Assembly: GCA_027886185.1 (NCBI GenBank)
Contig: WOAB01000528.1
Span: forward strand, 1,612,001-1,676,000
Direction of reading: 5' to 3'
Length of the DNA stretch: 64,000 nucleotides
Source of the DNA: Rheum nobile
Lineage: Eukaryota; Streptophyta; Magnoliopsida; Caryophyllales; Polygonaceae
The position numbers and the translations under genes were made by a program. The notes under the pieces are model-generated. The model was not told the origin of the DNA, made no database searches, and worked only from the letters and a program-made list of their open reading frames with translations. How positions within the stretch are numbered: position 1 is the first letter of the stretch; the number at the start of each line of letters is the position of its first letter. Below are positions 22,890 through 35,179 of the stretch, piece after piece.

Positions 22890-23390
22890 TCAAGTACGAA
22901 GGTAGATTTTGCATGACATTAATAATTGAAGACGCGTGCACACAACTCTTTGGTGACAGGAGATAAGGGGGTTCTGCGGAACTTGCGGTAATTGTCGTCG
23001 ATCTACAACAAAGCACAACACAACACATAGAATGAACAAGGTATTTAGTACGAAAATAAAATGCATAAAAACATGATTACCGATTGTTTTTAAACTCATC
23101 GCAATCTTATTTTCCCACCAAGTAGCATCTCCCAAAATGGCCCCAGTAACTGGGTCGCATTCAACATCGCCATCCCTTTCAAATCGGTGCCATAGATGCC
23201 AATGCTTCTTAAGAAAGTTGAATTGGTTCTTCAAAGATTTCACCGTAACATTTCTTCCGGTAGCGTTATACAGTCGTTCAGCTATAACATGCCATTCGAT
23301 GGAAGTGGCAATACCCATTTGGTCTTGCCACAGAACAATTGCCTCTAGCAATGCATTTGAATCCGCAATGGTCCATGAGATACTCGACAT
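22890..23390 (-). CDS. Myb/SANT-like domain protein, minus strand
   Basis: The ORF starts at ATG 23390. Residues 5-100 form a Myb/SANT-like domain (ISWTIADSN at the start, TVKSLKNQFNFLKKHW in the recognition region, DATWWENK at the end). This is the family used by Harbinger ORF1 and by some host regulators. A GTAATC donor follows at about 23080 and an acceptor TTGTAG near 23005, after which a short C-terminus ends near 22900. It lies 0.4 kb beyond the Harbinger transposase in the opposite direction. It differs clearly from the ORF1 domain at 1893, so it is either a second transposon gene or a separate unit. Confidence 0.6.
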   Translation of the reverse strand: MSSISWTIADSNALLEAIVLWQDQMGIATSIEWHVIAERLYNATGRNVTVKSLKNQFNFLKKHWHLWHRFERDGDVECDPVTGAILGDATWWENKIAMSLKTIGNHVFMHFIFVLNTLFILCVVLCFVVDRRQLPQVPQNPLISCHQRVVCTRLQLLMSCKIYLRT

Positions 23391-23961
23391 ATTGTAGGGG
23401 AGTAGAGGATAGTGAAAATTATGGTTTTAATGCTTATACATTAGAATGGCAAATGTATATAGAGGGATGTTATTATACCGACCCTAAACATTGAAATCAT
23501 GTTTGTGATATTTTTGTGGTCTTGCTTAATCCATTGTACATTCACATGACATACTTCCGGTTGCATCACATGATGGATGAGATAACTGCACATTCACATG
23601 TGTTTGTCCGATAAGAAAATGAACAAATGATTGGTGTTCAAATGCTAGAGACAACTCATTTAAATAAAAAAAAGTAAACACACATCAAATGACTAAAAAG
23701 TATATACACATAGACAATTGTTATACATCGTTTTCCTTACAACAGTTGTCGCCTTGAAACATAGAAATGCCTAATGCCTAACTAATTGGTCCACTAAATT
23801 GCGCCTTGCACAATGACCATGATAGTTCATCACAACGCCATGCATAATTGATACAAAATGGCAAACATGAATGCCCAAGATTAACAATTCTATGCATAAA
23901 GTTTCAAAATTGCGCTCAAAATTAGATACCATATCGTCCCCATCGCAGGCTACAAACCACA

Positions 23962-24369
23962 TCAGCGGGTATGTAGAATGCGCCCCACATAAACCCTAAA
24001 ACCAAGCAATAATATCACGATTACAAGTACCACTAGCACACATACCCCAACCCTTATAATTCTTCTTAAACGGTCTCGTTCCAAGCATACGAGCACATGA
24101 GCAGTTGTTATACCTGTAATTCTGTCAGCCAATGCGATGTTAGCATTCTCAGCGACAGTTTGATGTTGACTGTACGCAGCAATGTCCAACTCATATTCAT
24201 CGAGACGGATTCGTTGTCGTCCAGCTAGGGCTTGTAGTCGCGTAGCACATGCGCTTCCTGGGGATCCATTCAGTAATGAGTCCTCATCCCTAAATTCATC
24301 CTCAAGCGCCTGCAAGGTAAAAGAATGCATATTAGAAATGAGCTCCAATTCTGAGAAAATAAACTCCAA
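23962..24369 (-). CDS. Unrecognised small protein exon with a C-terminal membrane helix
   Basis: An acceptor-like TTTACCTTGCAG precedes an exon encoding about 115 residues from ALEDEFRDEDS to LHTR. The first part is acidic and then helical. Near the end VCVLVVLVIVILLLGF forms one membrane segment. A possible upstream exon (24741-24929, beginning MSFSHSGDDSESQ) lies on the same strand, but I could not find a donor that keeps the frame. Function unknown. Confidence 0.4.
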   Translation of the reverse strand: MEFIFSELELISNMHSFTLQALEDEFRDEDSLLNGSPGSACATRLQALAGRQRIRLDEYELDIAAYSQHQTVAENANIALADRITGITTAHVLVCLERDRLRRIIRVGVCVLVVLVIVILLLGFRVYVGRILHTR

Positions 24370-24956
24370 TTCTGAAGCAACAAAGACAGATTAAGATAAT
24401 AATTATGAACTTCTATACTAATAGACACACATCTCAGAAATGTTTTGCCTCAGACACACATCTCAGAAATTGGCATCAAGCCCAAACTACACTCAAATTA
24501 CATACACTTAAATTGCATATCTTGCTTTAAGACTCCAATTCTGAAGCAGCAAAGACACATTTCTGAGAAAATAAACTCACAATCCAAGACTCCATTTGCT
24601 GTCATGTATAATCTCTTCTATACTAATAGAGATATGTAAGATCTAAGACACACATTCAGATAAAAGTGACATTACTAAGAGGAAACTCAGAATAAGAGTG
24701 ACATTAGTATATGCGCAAATAAAATAGGGTATAAGAGAAATCACCCTGATGTCATCAGAAAGCCACCCCCAGGTGATGACACACTATAATTGGTTAGCGT
24801 TTCAAGCACCTCTGTCGGCAATCTGAAGTTGGCATTGTAGGAGTTTTGCGTTGTGAGCGAAAACTGATTTACGTCACTTCCCGCATGTTGACTTTCAGAG
24901 TCGTCTCCAGAATGAGAGAATGACATCCCTAATACTACCACAACAAATAAACACAT

Positions 24957-26300
24957 TAATGGGAGCTCAAAGAATTATCTATGAAATTCCAACTTATATG
25001 AACTCCATGACAGAGCAAATAAGTCAAACTTTGTCACACACTAAAAATAACAGTCATGAGAGAGCAAATAAGTCAATTTGTAGCCCAGTTTACAAATCCC
25101 CCAGTAAACAATTGCAAGGATTCAGATTCTACAAGAAAAGCTATATGCAGATGACCAGCTCAGAAAAGACCCTAAATGAACTAAATGCAGATGATCAACA
25201 AAGCTATTTATGGACAGAAAAACATGCCAAATGCAGGCCAAAATCTCGTCTTCAGATTCTGCAAGAAAAACTATATATGCAAATTATCTCTAGAAAAGCT
25301 AGAATGAAGGGCAGATGATCTCCAAAAAAACTAGAAATGAAGGGCATATGATCTCTAGAAAAACTATATGCAAATTATCTCCAGAAAAACATGCCAAATT
25401 AAGGGCAAATGATCTCTAGAAAAGCCCTAAAATGAACTAAATGCAAATTAGCTCTAGCAAAGCTATCATGGACACCAAAACATGCCAAATCATAGGAAAG
25501 GATTCCCTCTTCATAATAGTTATACATTCAGGAACTAGCACCTCAACAACATATTCATCACTCCACAGCACCAAAAACACATAACTTTCTTGAATTCAGA
25601 AAATCCAATTACATTCGCAACCTCACTTGTAATGAGCAACAAAGATTGTTTCCAAGGTTCACCCAGCATATGTACATTAGACACTCAGCTTCACAACATC
25701 ACCAGCAAAACAAAAAAGAATGAAAAAATGGATGCATACAACAATGAAGGAAGAGCAAGGGAAAGAAATGTACATCAATGAACAAAATGGACACCAAATT
25801 AGCTCTAGCAAAGCTATCATGGACACCAAAAAGCCCTAAAATGAACTATATGTTCAAGAACTACCACCAGGAAAAATACAACAAAAAGCTAACCAAGATA
25901 AACCCTAAAGCGAAGAATACAACAAAGCTAGCACCAGGAAAAATACAACATAAAGTTTCATGAAGAAAGCAGTCATAAAGTTTCATCCAGATCGAGCATC
26001 AAGAACCGATATGCGTCAGCAAGTCGAAGCCGAGGAGAAATTCAAGCTCAACACTCGCATGAAGGAGAAATATTTACCTGCACAATGACACTCTACAAAA
26101 TGCAGTTTTTTCTGAGAAGAAGAAAAAGGGGTAAGAACTGATTTTTGGCACAAAATACATCAATGGTATATCTATCATCGAAACCCTAAATTGATGTCTG
26201 TAAATCAAAACCCTAAAAGCTCTAAATTCGATTTTGATTTGTGAAATCAACATAAACCCTAAAAGTTTGATGCCTTAGGAAGTACTTTTCAAGACTATAT
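24957..26300. other. AT-rich region with degenerate short repeats
   Basis: No credible gene. From about 25120 to 25960 phrases such as GATCTCTAGAAAA, ATGCCAAAT and AGCTCTAGCAAAGC recur in loosely tandem order, like a decayed minisatellite. Several AAACCCTAAA motifs at 26180-26265 resemble a plant 5' leader read on the minus strand, so this may be the upstream part of the minus-strand genes at 23-25 kb. Confidence 0.4.
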
Positions 26301-26744
26301 CTTTGAGAGAATCCGCCTCTTCAGCTACTTGTTCCACCTTTCTGTGCCAGAAGAAAATCATATCACCTCCGATTCAGTAAGATTTCAGCACAATGAAAGT
26401 ATGAAGAACAAGGGGGAAATCCATTTCGTATTCTCATATGACAAGATGACTATTCGATCTGGCACATTCAAAAATAAAAGAAGCTACTTCAGTTTTTATT
26501 TCCATTTCTGCAAGACATGGTCCTACAATCCAGGTCTAGGATGAACAACAATCACAAAAATAGCAGAAGCTGCATTTGATGGTCTACAACAAGACTACAA
26601 GTTATCTCTAGTTCAGTAGTATTAGTTAGCAGATAGCTGCAAATTGGGAAGCATGTGTTAATCTACAAGTTATAGCAAATATCATATTTAGGCCCCAACA
26701 AAATTGAGGGTTTAGCCAGATTCTACTCTTTCTAAATCATATTA

Positions 26745-27224
26745 CATCGTAGTGATCGACATGTCAAAAGCTTTGTTGAGTTGATCTAGGTGGAGTCCGA
26801 GTTGTTCCGCGTGTGGTCGTGGCTGTGTCTGAGGCTCTCATTGTCGAGAGGGAAACAGCCCGGATCACTAGCTGATCTAAAACTTAGCAATCGAGCCTTA
26901 GTGGTGGGTAGGAGCGGGTAACGTCAGGGTGGTCGAGACTCCTGAAGATCCTTCATCTAGGTGAGGGTAAACGTCATGGTAGTCCATTCAGCACATGTCC
27001 ATGATTTTTCATGTTTGACCCTTGATCTGGTGGCACTGTCTGGTGAATTGTGCTTGACTCACTTCTCTCCCTAGTTTCGTTAGGCTCGATTTTGCTTGTT
27101 GTATTTTCTTTTGTTTGCTTTATTGTTCTTAACCGGTTTTTTCCGATTGCCGTTTTATCGACCTCTCGAGTATTCTGACGTTGTTGTCGGATCTCGAATT
27201 TTTACCTTATCAAAAAAAACGAAG
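26745..27224 (+). mobile_element. Truncated LINE, 3' end only
   Basis: The segment ends in CCTTATC and an A-run. Its body matches, in inverted orientation, the segment at 37728-38130, sharing GAGTTGTTCC, CTGAAGATC and CTCTCGAG blocks in the same order. Variable 5' ends and A-rich 3' ends fit a non-LTR element truncated on insertion. No reverse transcriptase remains, so the family is unassigned; a tRNA-less SINE is possible. Confidence 0.5.
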
Positions 27225-27539
27225 AGCACTCATGGAACTCTGTCGTTGGATAGATTAGCACAAGTTAGTGCTTTGACGTAGAAATAGATAAACAAGAGTT
27301 AAAGGCTTTATCAAGGAATTTCCTCGAGTTTGACTAAAACCTATTTTTATTAATGAAAATAAGAGTTTAAATAACATAATTTTCATACCTAATTGCTTGC
27401 AAAAGAACCAAACTATCTAATGTTAATATATTCGGAAACTATGAAAGAGAAAACAAAATAAGAAACTTGCGAGAGAAAAATCAAGGGAACCAAATAACCT
27501 TGACTGGACCTAGTTCTTTTATCTAATCCTAAGAATATG

Positions 27540-28306
27540 AAGGACGTGTACAAGAGAGCTATCGTGGAGGTGCTTCGAGACTAGGGAGGCGTTGGGGTCA
27601 TATATTAGAAGGAGACACTTGAGTATTTTCGGGTGGATGTAGGCTTACATCAAGTGTCGGTTTTAAGTACATTCCTTTTTACACTGCTTATGATGATTTG
27701 TTAGGGAAATATAGGGTGGGGCACCATGGTGTATATTGTTTGTAGAGTGGACCAAATTAGGGTTAGTGTTTAAGCTAAATTGGAGCTTTGGAAGGAGAAG
27801 CTTGAATCAAAGGGCTTAAGATGAGCAAGACAAAAACGAAGTAGGTTGAGTGAAGATCATGGCGGAAGTGCGGTTGGTGGGAAGGTCAAAACGAAGAAGG
27901 ATAATTTTAAAGTATTTAGGGTCTTTTATGCAGAGCGTCGACGAAATAAATACATATATTAAACATCGAATGCAGATGGGATGGCAGAAATGGAAGAGCG
28001 CTTTGGGAGTATTGTATGGCAAAAAAGTGTCTCTCAAACTCAAGGATAAGTTCTACAAGACGATAGTTAGAACGGCTTTGTTGTATAGTGTGGAATGCTA
28101 GCCGATCACAAAAGCTCATGAACGAAAAATGATGGTGATAGAGATGAGGATGTTTCATTGTATGATATGCAGTCACACCAGATTTGACATGATAAGGAAT
28201 GAAGTCATTATGGACAAGGTTAGAGTGGCCAATATTAGGGAACGATTGTGTGAAACTAGACTCTGTTGGTTTGGACATGTGCAGAGGAGGTAGCCCGACG
28301 CACCAC
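27540..28306 (+). pseudogene. RTE-type LINE reverse transcriptase remnant
   Basis: Translated with several frame changes, the segment gives the C-terminal half of a plant RTE-clade reverse transcriptase. Readable phrases are KLELWKEKLESKGL (near 27780), NTYIKHRMQMGWQKWKSALG (near 27945), KFYKTIVRTALLYSVECW (near 28050) and RLCWFGHVQR (near 28262). The upstream half with the catalytic YADD box is too broken to read. It has stops and shifts and is dead. Confidence 0.7.
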
Positions 28307-28310
28307 TGCA

Positions 28311-28384
28311 TAGGTGTGAATGTAAAGTATCCTGGCACTCAATATATATATATTGAGTGTCAGGATACTTTACATTCACACCTA
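28311..28384. repeat. 74-bp near-perfect palindrome
   Basis: The two 37-bp arms (28311-28347 and 28348-28384) are exact inverted copies except for one G/A difference, with no spacer. A third partial copy of one arm, with GAATGTAAAGTATCCTGGCA, lies at 28433-28465. It directly follows the RTE remnant and could be a tiny inverted-repeat transposon or a cruciform-forming site. Confidence 0.85.
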
Positions 28385-28671
28385 TACAAACACTTTATTC
28401 GTTTATTATGGAATACTTGTTAAATGGGAGAGAATGTAAAGTATCCTGGCACTCAATATATAGATATTTAGACTGTCAAAATAACAATGAGAGATGTAAG
28501 CAGGCAGCATACACATCTCACTGCAGTTGCCAAGAATAACGTTTTGTCCAAATTAAACGAGAAAACCTGACACTGTTCATAATATAGAGGTGTCGCCAAA
28601 CTGATCTTCCGCACGGATACAAGGCACAGGATATTGCGTCAAAACCTCTCCACAACGAAAACAATATTGTA

Positions 28672-30632
28672 CTATCCTCGGCCCCGGCCACCACCTGCCA
28701 CACAATAACAGAAAGATCAGATTAGCTAACAACCAGCTCCAACTTCCTTGGAGAATTCACAGCTCCCCGGAAGTTCTTGAAGAAGAAAATTTAATCCTAA
28801 GGGCCTAGAAGATGTCAGTGTTTTCTACCTCTGCCAGCCCGGCCTCGGCCACCCATGCCTCTTCCCCCATCATCTGAGCCACGCCCAATGCCTTTGAGCT
28901 GCCGTCCAGGGCCGTCTTCTCTGCCCCTACCTCTCCCACGGCCTACTCCAGGTGGCTTCCTATCTGTTAATGTAATACATTTAGTCAATTAGACATGCTT
29001 CACCTTTTCCCAGACACAACAATGGCTAAACAGGTAGACCGAAAAACATCACCATACGATTTGTTTCATCAAGAACTGCAATGTTTTATTAAAGCAACAA
29101 ATTGCATTACAGAACAAATACGTCTTAATTTTTAAGGTAGACTTAACAGTCATCACACAAACTCCTTTACCACATAAAAAAGCGTACCTGTACGGCTCTT
29201 GGCCTCTTCCTGAACTTTGTCAATGACCTGAAACCGAGAATAACATCAGATGTTAGCTGAAGGAACAATAAACTACAATGTGTAAATAGACGACTTCAAG
29301 AAAGAAGTGGGGTAAAAGGACAAAGCAACACTACAATGTCCCTACAACATGTTAGATAGAATTGTGCAAGCTTGTATGAGGAGGGTATGTTGGATATGAC
29401 TTGAATAGTCAAATGGAGATTTGTTCTTTGCGCTTGCAATTCTTTTAGCTTATAGCTAGTTACATGAATTGAGAATGTTTCACATTTGGAGATAAGCGAA
29501 ATGACGATAACAATCCAAAACTCATGTCCTAAAAGCTTCACTCTGGAGTGACCTTTTGTCTGAAGTGCCTTAATGCCATGAAAAATAAGATATCCAAGGA
29601 TCTTCAACAAAGAACACACAACTCTGAGCTTCTTATTATATTTAGGTAATTGAGGTTCCACATTCCACCAGACCATCATTGATTAGAATAGGAAGAAAAA
29701 TATTACTTGCATCTTAGTTCTCAGGAATGCAGAAAATCAAGATCTAAAGTGAAGAAGTATTCAAAATCTAACTTCATAGAAAAATAAAGCCTAAAGCATT
29801 GGGTCAACATAGACAAAATCTATAAAGAAGATCAGAACAAAAGATAAAGACTTATCAAGAGTTTCAACTGAAGAAAACACTTCCTTAAGTTCTATACGAA
29901 ACATACCTCATCTGGAACTCGAAGATACTTGATAGTGTTTCCACGGATGTAGCATTCAGGCATTCTCCAAAACCTGTCTCCATCCTGAAGGGAGATAAAA
30001 AATATTGAGCACCAAGTTCAATTGTCAATTTCTCATCCATCTAATAGTTTGGTTATCTGTAAGATATGTATATAAACTTAGGCAACTTGTACTCACCTTA
30101 GAGGTGCATATAACCTCACGGAGGTGAATATTCATCCATGTATCACAATTGACCAAATGCCCATTATACGTCTCTCCATTCTTCAATTCCACTAACTGCC
30201 AACAGCCAATAACGAATAGCATATATCAATATTTTGACAATGTCTACTTTATATAATCCCCATTACATAGCAGTGTACAATACAGTAAAACAGTAATAAC
30301 TGCTAAAGAAGTCTACTTGACACCATTGCTGCCATCACAAAGATCTGAAACAGCCAAAATGCTAGGTTTTCAAGCAATTAAATCACTTTGCAGAAGCCAA
30401 ATCACATATGCTCACAAGATAAAGGACTAAATCGAGTAATAAGATTATGGACCTCAGTTCTTACCATAGGGTGCCCTTGAGCAGTCTTCAGAAGCGTCAG
30501 AGGGAGCTATAGAACCAGAAAAAGGAGGTGCAAATCGATTCAGATGAATTCATACAAAAGAAGACATTTGGGAGAAAGAAAAACTAGAATAGACAGCTGG
30601 GGAATTAATTTTGAAGCGTCGAAACATACCAT
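28672..30632 (-). CDS. LSM4: LSM4, Sm-like U6 snRNA-associated protein
   Basis: Seven coding exons on the minus strand: 30632-30630 (ATG only), 30506-30465, 30195-30097, 29984-29907, 29227-29188, 28963-28829 and 28694-28672 (TAG). All introns are GT-AG, and the total is 420 nt, 139 aa. The Sm fold covers residues 1-75, with [13 protein letters not shown] (Sm1) and [14 protein letters not shown] (Sm2). The tail is Arg/Gly-rich ([21 protein letters not shown]), as in plant and animal LSM4. LSM4 is part of the LSM1-7 ring for mRNA decapping and the LSM2-8 ring that binds U6 snRNA. A TTTTTTGCAG acceptor near 30680 suggests a 5'-leader intron. It appears intact and is the only convincing host gene here. 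Confidence 0.93.
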
Positions 30633-31017
30633 CTCTACAACAAGCAGAATCCGATACCGATCCCAGAGAAACACAGCTGCAAAAAAGAGGTCTGGCCTTA
30701 GAGAGAGAACAGAGACAAGCGATGCAGAACAATTACACGATGCAGCTTAAAACCCTAAGATTTTTACAAAAGATAATAGGAAAGGTAGAAGCTTTTGTGG
30801 GTTGGTGTTGTATCACAATCGTGGACAGGAAAGGAAACCCTAGAGCGTAAGTGTATAAAGGATTTACCAGTACAAGGAGCTTGGAAAGCTTCTTTCGTCT
30901 TCTCGCTGTATGGGTACGGCCGTACGGGAGAAGAATTTCGAATATGGAGGGATCGAGATTTTTCAAGGAAACATAACTTTAAATAATCGGACAAACTAAA
31001 TACACTCGAGAATGGAA

Positions 31018-31235
31018 TTAAATGGACGCGAAATTACACGTTTAAGCTAAGCGTCCGATTTTACACGCTTAGCTTAAGCGTATAGCTAAGCGTGTAGGGG
31101 TATTATTGATATTTTAAAAAAACATCACAGTTCTTACACACTTAAGCTAAGCGTGTGCCCACACGCTTAGCTTAAGCGTATAGTTTGTTTGTTTGTTTTT
31201 TTTGCAAGTTTAAAAGCACACGCTTATCTTAGGCG
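31018..31235. repeat. Subterminal palindromes in the left arm
   Basis: Copies of CACGCTTAAGCTAAGCGTG and its relative CACGCTTAGCTTAAGCGTG recur five times with varied spacing. The right arm repeats them at 35908-36070. Clustered subterminal palindromes are typical transposase-binding sites of DNA elements; here that role is inferred. Confidence 0.7.
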
Positions 31236-31467
31236 TACAGTACAAAAAAAATCCAAAAATTGCATTTTTTCCCATAATCATGTAGATAATTTCAATACGA
31301 GTCCGTACATATAAAATTCGTCCAAAACGGACATCGTTTGCCCCTCCAAAAGCCCAAAAAACGAATCCTTCAACCCGCGCGCGTATCTTCTTCGAAGAGC
31401 CCATCCGTAAGCTTTTATAAGCTTCAATGGAGGATTTGGCAAATTTCTTGGATCCGATTGAAGCCAT
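31210..31467 (-). other. Short ORF conserved in both arms
   Basis: An 85-codon ORF begins MASIGSKKFAKSSIEAYKSL. Its inverted twin at 35670-35933 keeps the frame, with only a few substitutions over the first 70 residues. This may be a captured exon, or the open frame may simply reflect recent arm homogenisation. I recognise no domain. Confidence 0.35.
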
Positions 31468-32045
31468 TAACTATTGGGCATTTAAGAGGACTTTATCATA
31501 CACGTAATTCCACATTTAATCGGATTGAATGTCGATTAAAATCGTAGAATTTTATCCCCAAAGTCACCGTGTCGTTCAAGGGGCCGATTTGAACAAATTC
31601 AAAATTGGACCAAATCATCTTCAATTGGAGGGCATGAACCATAGGGCCTTGTTGAGGGTGTCCTAAGATTCAAAATGCATATAAAATTCCCTTCAATCGT
31701 TGCCCCAATGCATCCAATTTCGAAGTCAAAACTCATGAATCATAAATCCTGTTACTGGTTGTTCTTGACCGAAATTCGAGCACATGAAAGCTTTATTCTT
31801 GCAATTGTTGGTACTACTAGCCTTGAAAATTGGTCATCTTTCAAAGCCCTCTCTTTACATCGCCGGAAAAAGACCACTTCCATTCAATTTGGAGTTTTTC
31901 CGACGATGTGTCAAGAAGGTATTCCGGCGGGATTGAATTTGTGCCCATTTTGCGATTTTGGGGTATTTTTCATTTGTTTTGTCTTAATCTTGGTTAAGTT
32001 AATTAATCTAGATTAGTGAAAAAATATTTTAGGATCAATTTGGTA

Positions 32046-35000
32046 TCCGACATATAATATGTAAGTAATAAGTTTATAATATTTAATCATAATGTGTAAC
32101 CATAGTATGTAAGCAATAAGTTCATAATATTTAACTATAATACATAGTATATAAGTAATAAATTCATAAATATTTAACCATAATGTTTAACTATAGTATA
32201 TAAGTAATAAGTACGTAATACTTAATTATAATGCATAACTATACTTTATAACTAATATATTTTGTAATACTTACTATAATACATAACTATAGTATATAAG
32301 TAATAAGTTCATAATACTTAACCACAATGTATAACTATAGTATATAAATAATAAGTTCGTAATACTTAATTATAATGAAATACTATAGTAAATAAGTGTA
32401 AGTATATGAAATTTCATGAAGTATTATAGTAAATAAGTCTAAGTATACTAGATTTAATGAAATATTATAGTAAATAAGTATAACTATATGAAATTTCATG
32501 AAGTACTATAGTAAATAAGTCTAAGTATACTAGATTTAATGAAATACTATAGTATATAAGTCTAAGTATACTAGATTTAATGAAATACTATAGTATATAA
32601 GTCTAAGTATACTAGATTTAATGAAATACTATACTATATAAGTGTAACTATATGAAATGTAATTAAATATACTATAGTACATAAGTGTAACTATATAAAA
32701 TACTATAATTTCATTAAATCTAGTATACTTAGACTTATATACTATAGTATTTCATTTAATTTCATATAGTTACACATATATACTATAGTATTTCATTATA
32801 TTTCATATAGTTACGCTTATGTACTATAGTATTTCATTACATTTCATATAATTACACTTATATAGTATAGTATTTCATTAAATATAGTATACTTAAACTT
32901 ATATATTATAGTATTTTATTAAATTTCATATAGTTACACTTATATAGTATATAGTATTTCATTAAATCTAGTATACTTAAACTTATATACTATAGTATTT
33001 CATTAAATCTAGTATACTTAGACTTATATACTATAGTATTTTATTATATTTCATATAGTTACACTTATATACTATAGTATTTCATGAAATTTCATATAGT
33101 TACACTTATATACTATAGTATTTCATTATATATCATATAGTTACACTTATGTACTATTGTAATTCATTATATTTCATATAGTTACACTTATATACTATAG
33201 TATTTCATTAAATCTAGTATACTTAGACTTATATACTATAGTATTTTATTATATTTCATATAGTTACACTTATGTACTATAGTATTTCATGAAATTTCAT
33301 ATAGTTACACTTATATACTATAGTATTTCATTATATATCATATAGTTATACTTATGTACTATTGTAATTCATTATATTTCATATAGTTATACTTATGTAC
33401 TATAGTATTTCATTAAATCTAGTATACTTAGACTTATATACTATAGTATTTCATTATATTTCATATAGTTACACGTATATACTATAGTATTTCATTATAT
33501 TTCATATAGTTACACGTATATACTATAGTATTTCATTATATTTCATATAGTTATACTTATATACTATAGTATTTTATTAAATCTAGTATACTTAGACTTA
33601 TATACTATAGTATTTTATTATATTTCATATAGTTACACTTATATACTATAGTATTTCATGAAATTTCATATAGTTACACTTATATACTATAGTATTTCAT
33701 TATATATCATATAGTTATACTTATGTACTATTGTAATTCATTATATTTCATATAGTTACACTTATATATTATAGTATTTCATTAAATCTAGTATACTTAG
33801 ACTTATATATTATAGTATTTTATTATATTTCATATAGTCACACTTATATACTATAGTATTTAATGAAATTTCACATAGTTACACTTATATACTATAGTAT
33901 TTCATTAAATCTAGTATACTTAGACTTATATATTATAGTATTTTATTATATTTCATATAGTCACACTTATATACTATAGTATTTCATTATATATCATATA
34001 GTTACACTTATGTACTATTGTAATTTATTATATTTCATATAGTTATATACTTATGTACTATAGTATTTTATTAAATCTAGTATACTTAGACTTATATACT
34101 ATAGTATTTTATTATATTTCATATAGTTACACGTATATACTATAGTATTTCATTATATTTCATATAGTTACACATATATACTATAGTATTTCATTATATT
34201 TCATATAGTTATACTTATATACTATAGTATTTCATTAAATCTAGTATACTTAGACTTATATACTATAGTATTTTATTATATTTCATATAGTTACACTTAT
34301 ATACTATAGTATTTTATTATATTTCATATAGTTACACTTATATACTATTGTATTTCATTATATATCATATAGTTACACTTATGTACTATTGTAATTCATT
34401 ATATTTCATATAGTTACACTTAAACTTATATATTATAGTATTTTATTATATTTTATATAGTTACACTTATATAGTTTAGTATTTCATTAAATCTAGTATG
34501 CTTAAACTTATATATTATTGTATTTTATTATATTTCATATAGTTACACTTATATACTATAGTATTTCATTAAATCCAGTATACTTAGACTTATATACTAT
34601 AGTATTTCATTAAATCTAGTATACTTAGACTTATATACTATAGTATTTCATTAAATTCAGTATACTTAGACTTATATACTATAGTATTTCATTAAATCTA
34701 GTATACTTAGACTTATATACTATAGTATTTTATTAAATCTAGTATACTTAGACTTATATACTATAGTATTTCATTAAACTAGTATACTTAGACTTATATA
34801 CTATAGTATTTCATTAAATTTCATATAGTTACACTTATGTACTATACTATTTCATTAAATCTAGTATACTTAGACTTATTTACTATAGTACTTCATGAAA
34901 TTTCATATAGTTACACTTATTTACTATAGTATTTCTATATAATTAAGTATTGCGAACTTAATACTTATATACTATAGTTACACATTATGGTTAAGTATTA

Positions 35001-35179
35001 TGAACTTATTACTTATATACTATAGTTATGTATTATAGTTAAGTATTACAAAATATACTATTTATAAAGTATAGTTATGCATTATAATTAAGTATTACAT
35101 ACTTATTACTTATATACTATAGTTAAACATTATGGTTAAATATTATAAACTTATTACTTACATATTATATGTCGGGCAC
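32046..35179. repeat. AT-rich tandem array, head-to-head halves
   Basis: Units of about 45-50 bp combine ACTATAGTAT, TTTCATTAAATCTAG, TATACTTAGACTTATAT and TTTCATATAGTTACAC. From 32380 to about 32690 the units run in one orientation; from about 32695 to 34960 they run in the opposite one. The reversal point near 32700 makes the array a continuation of the element's inverted repeat, with the right half expanded several-fold. Confidence 0.85.

Larger units (their letters stand above)
30988..32045 (+). repeat. Left terminal inverted arm
   Basis: Matches 35180-36115 in reverse. It contains five palindrome-like subterminal units, a conserved short ORF on the minus strand (31467-31210) and, further in, sequence around 31675-32010 that is partly deleted in the right arm. 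The match continues into the AT-rich array. Confidence 0.8.

Noticed and set aside
30544..30850. Plus-strand coding frames opposite the LSM4 first exons
   Set aside because: They are shadows of the LSM4 leader and first introns. The minus-strand gene is supported by splice sites and protein similarity.
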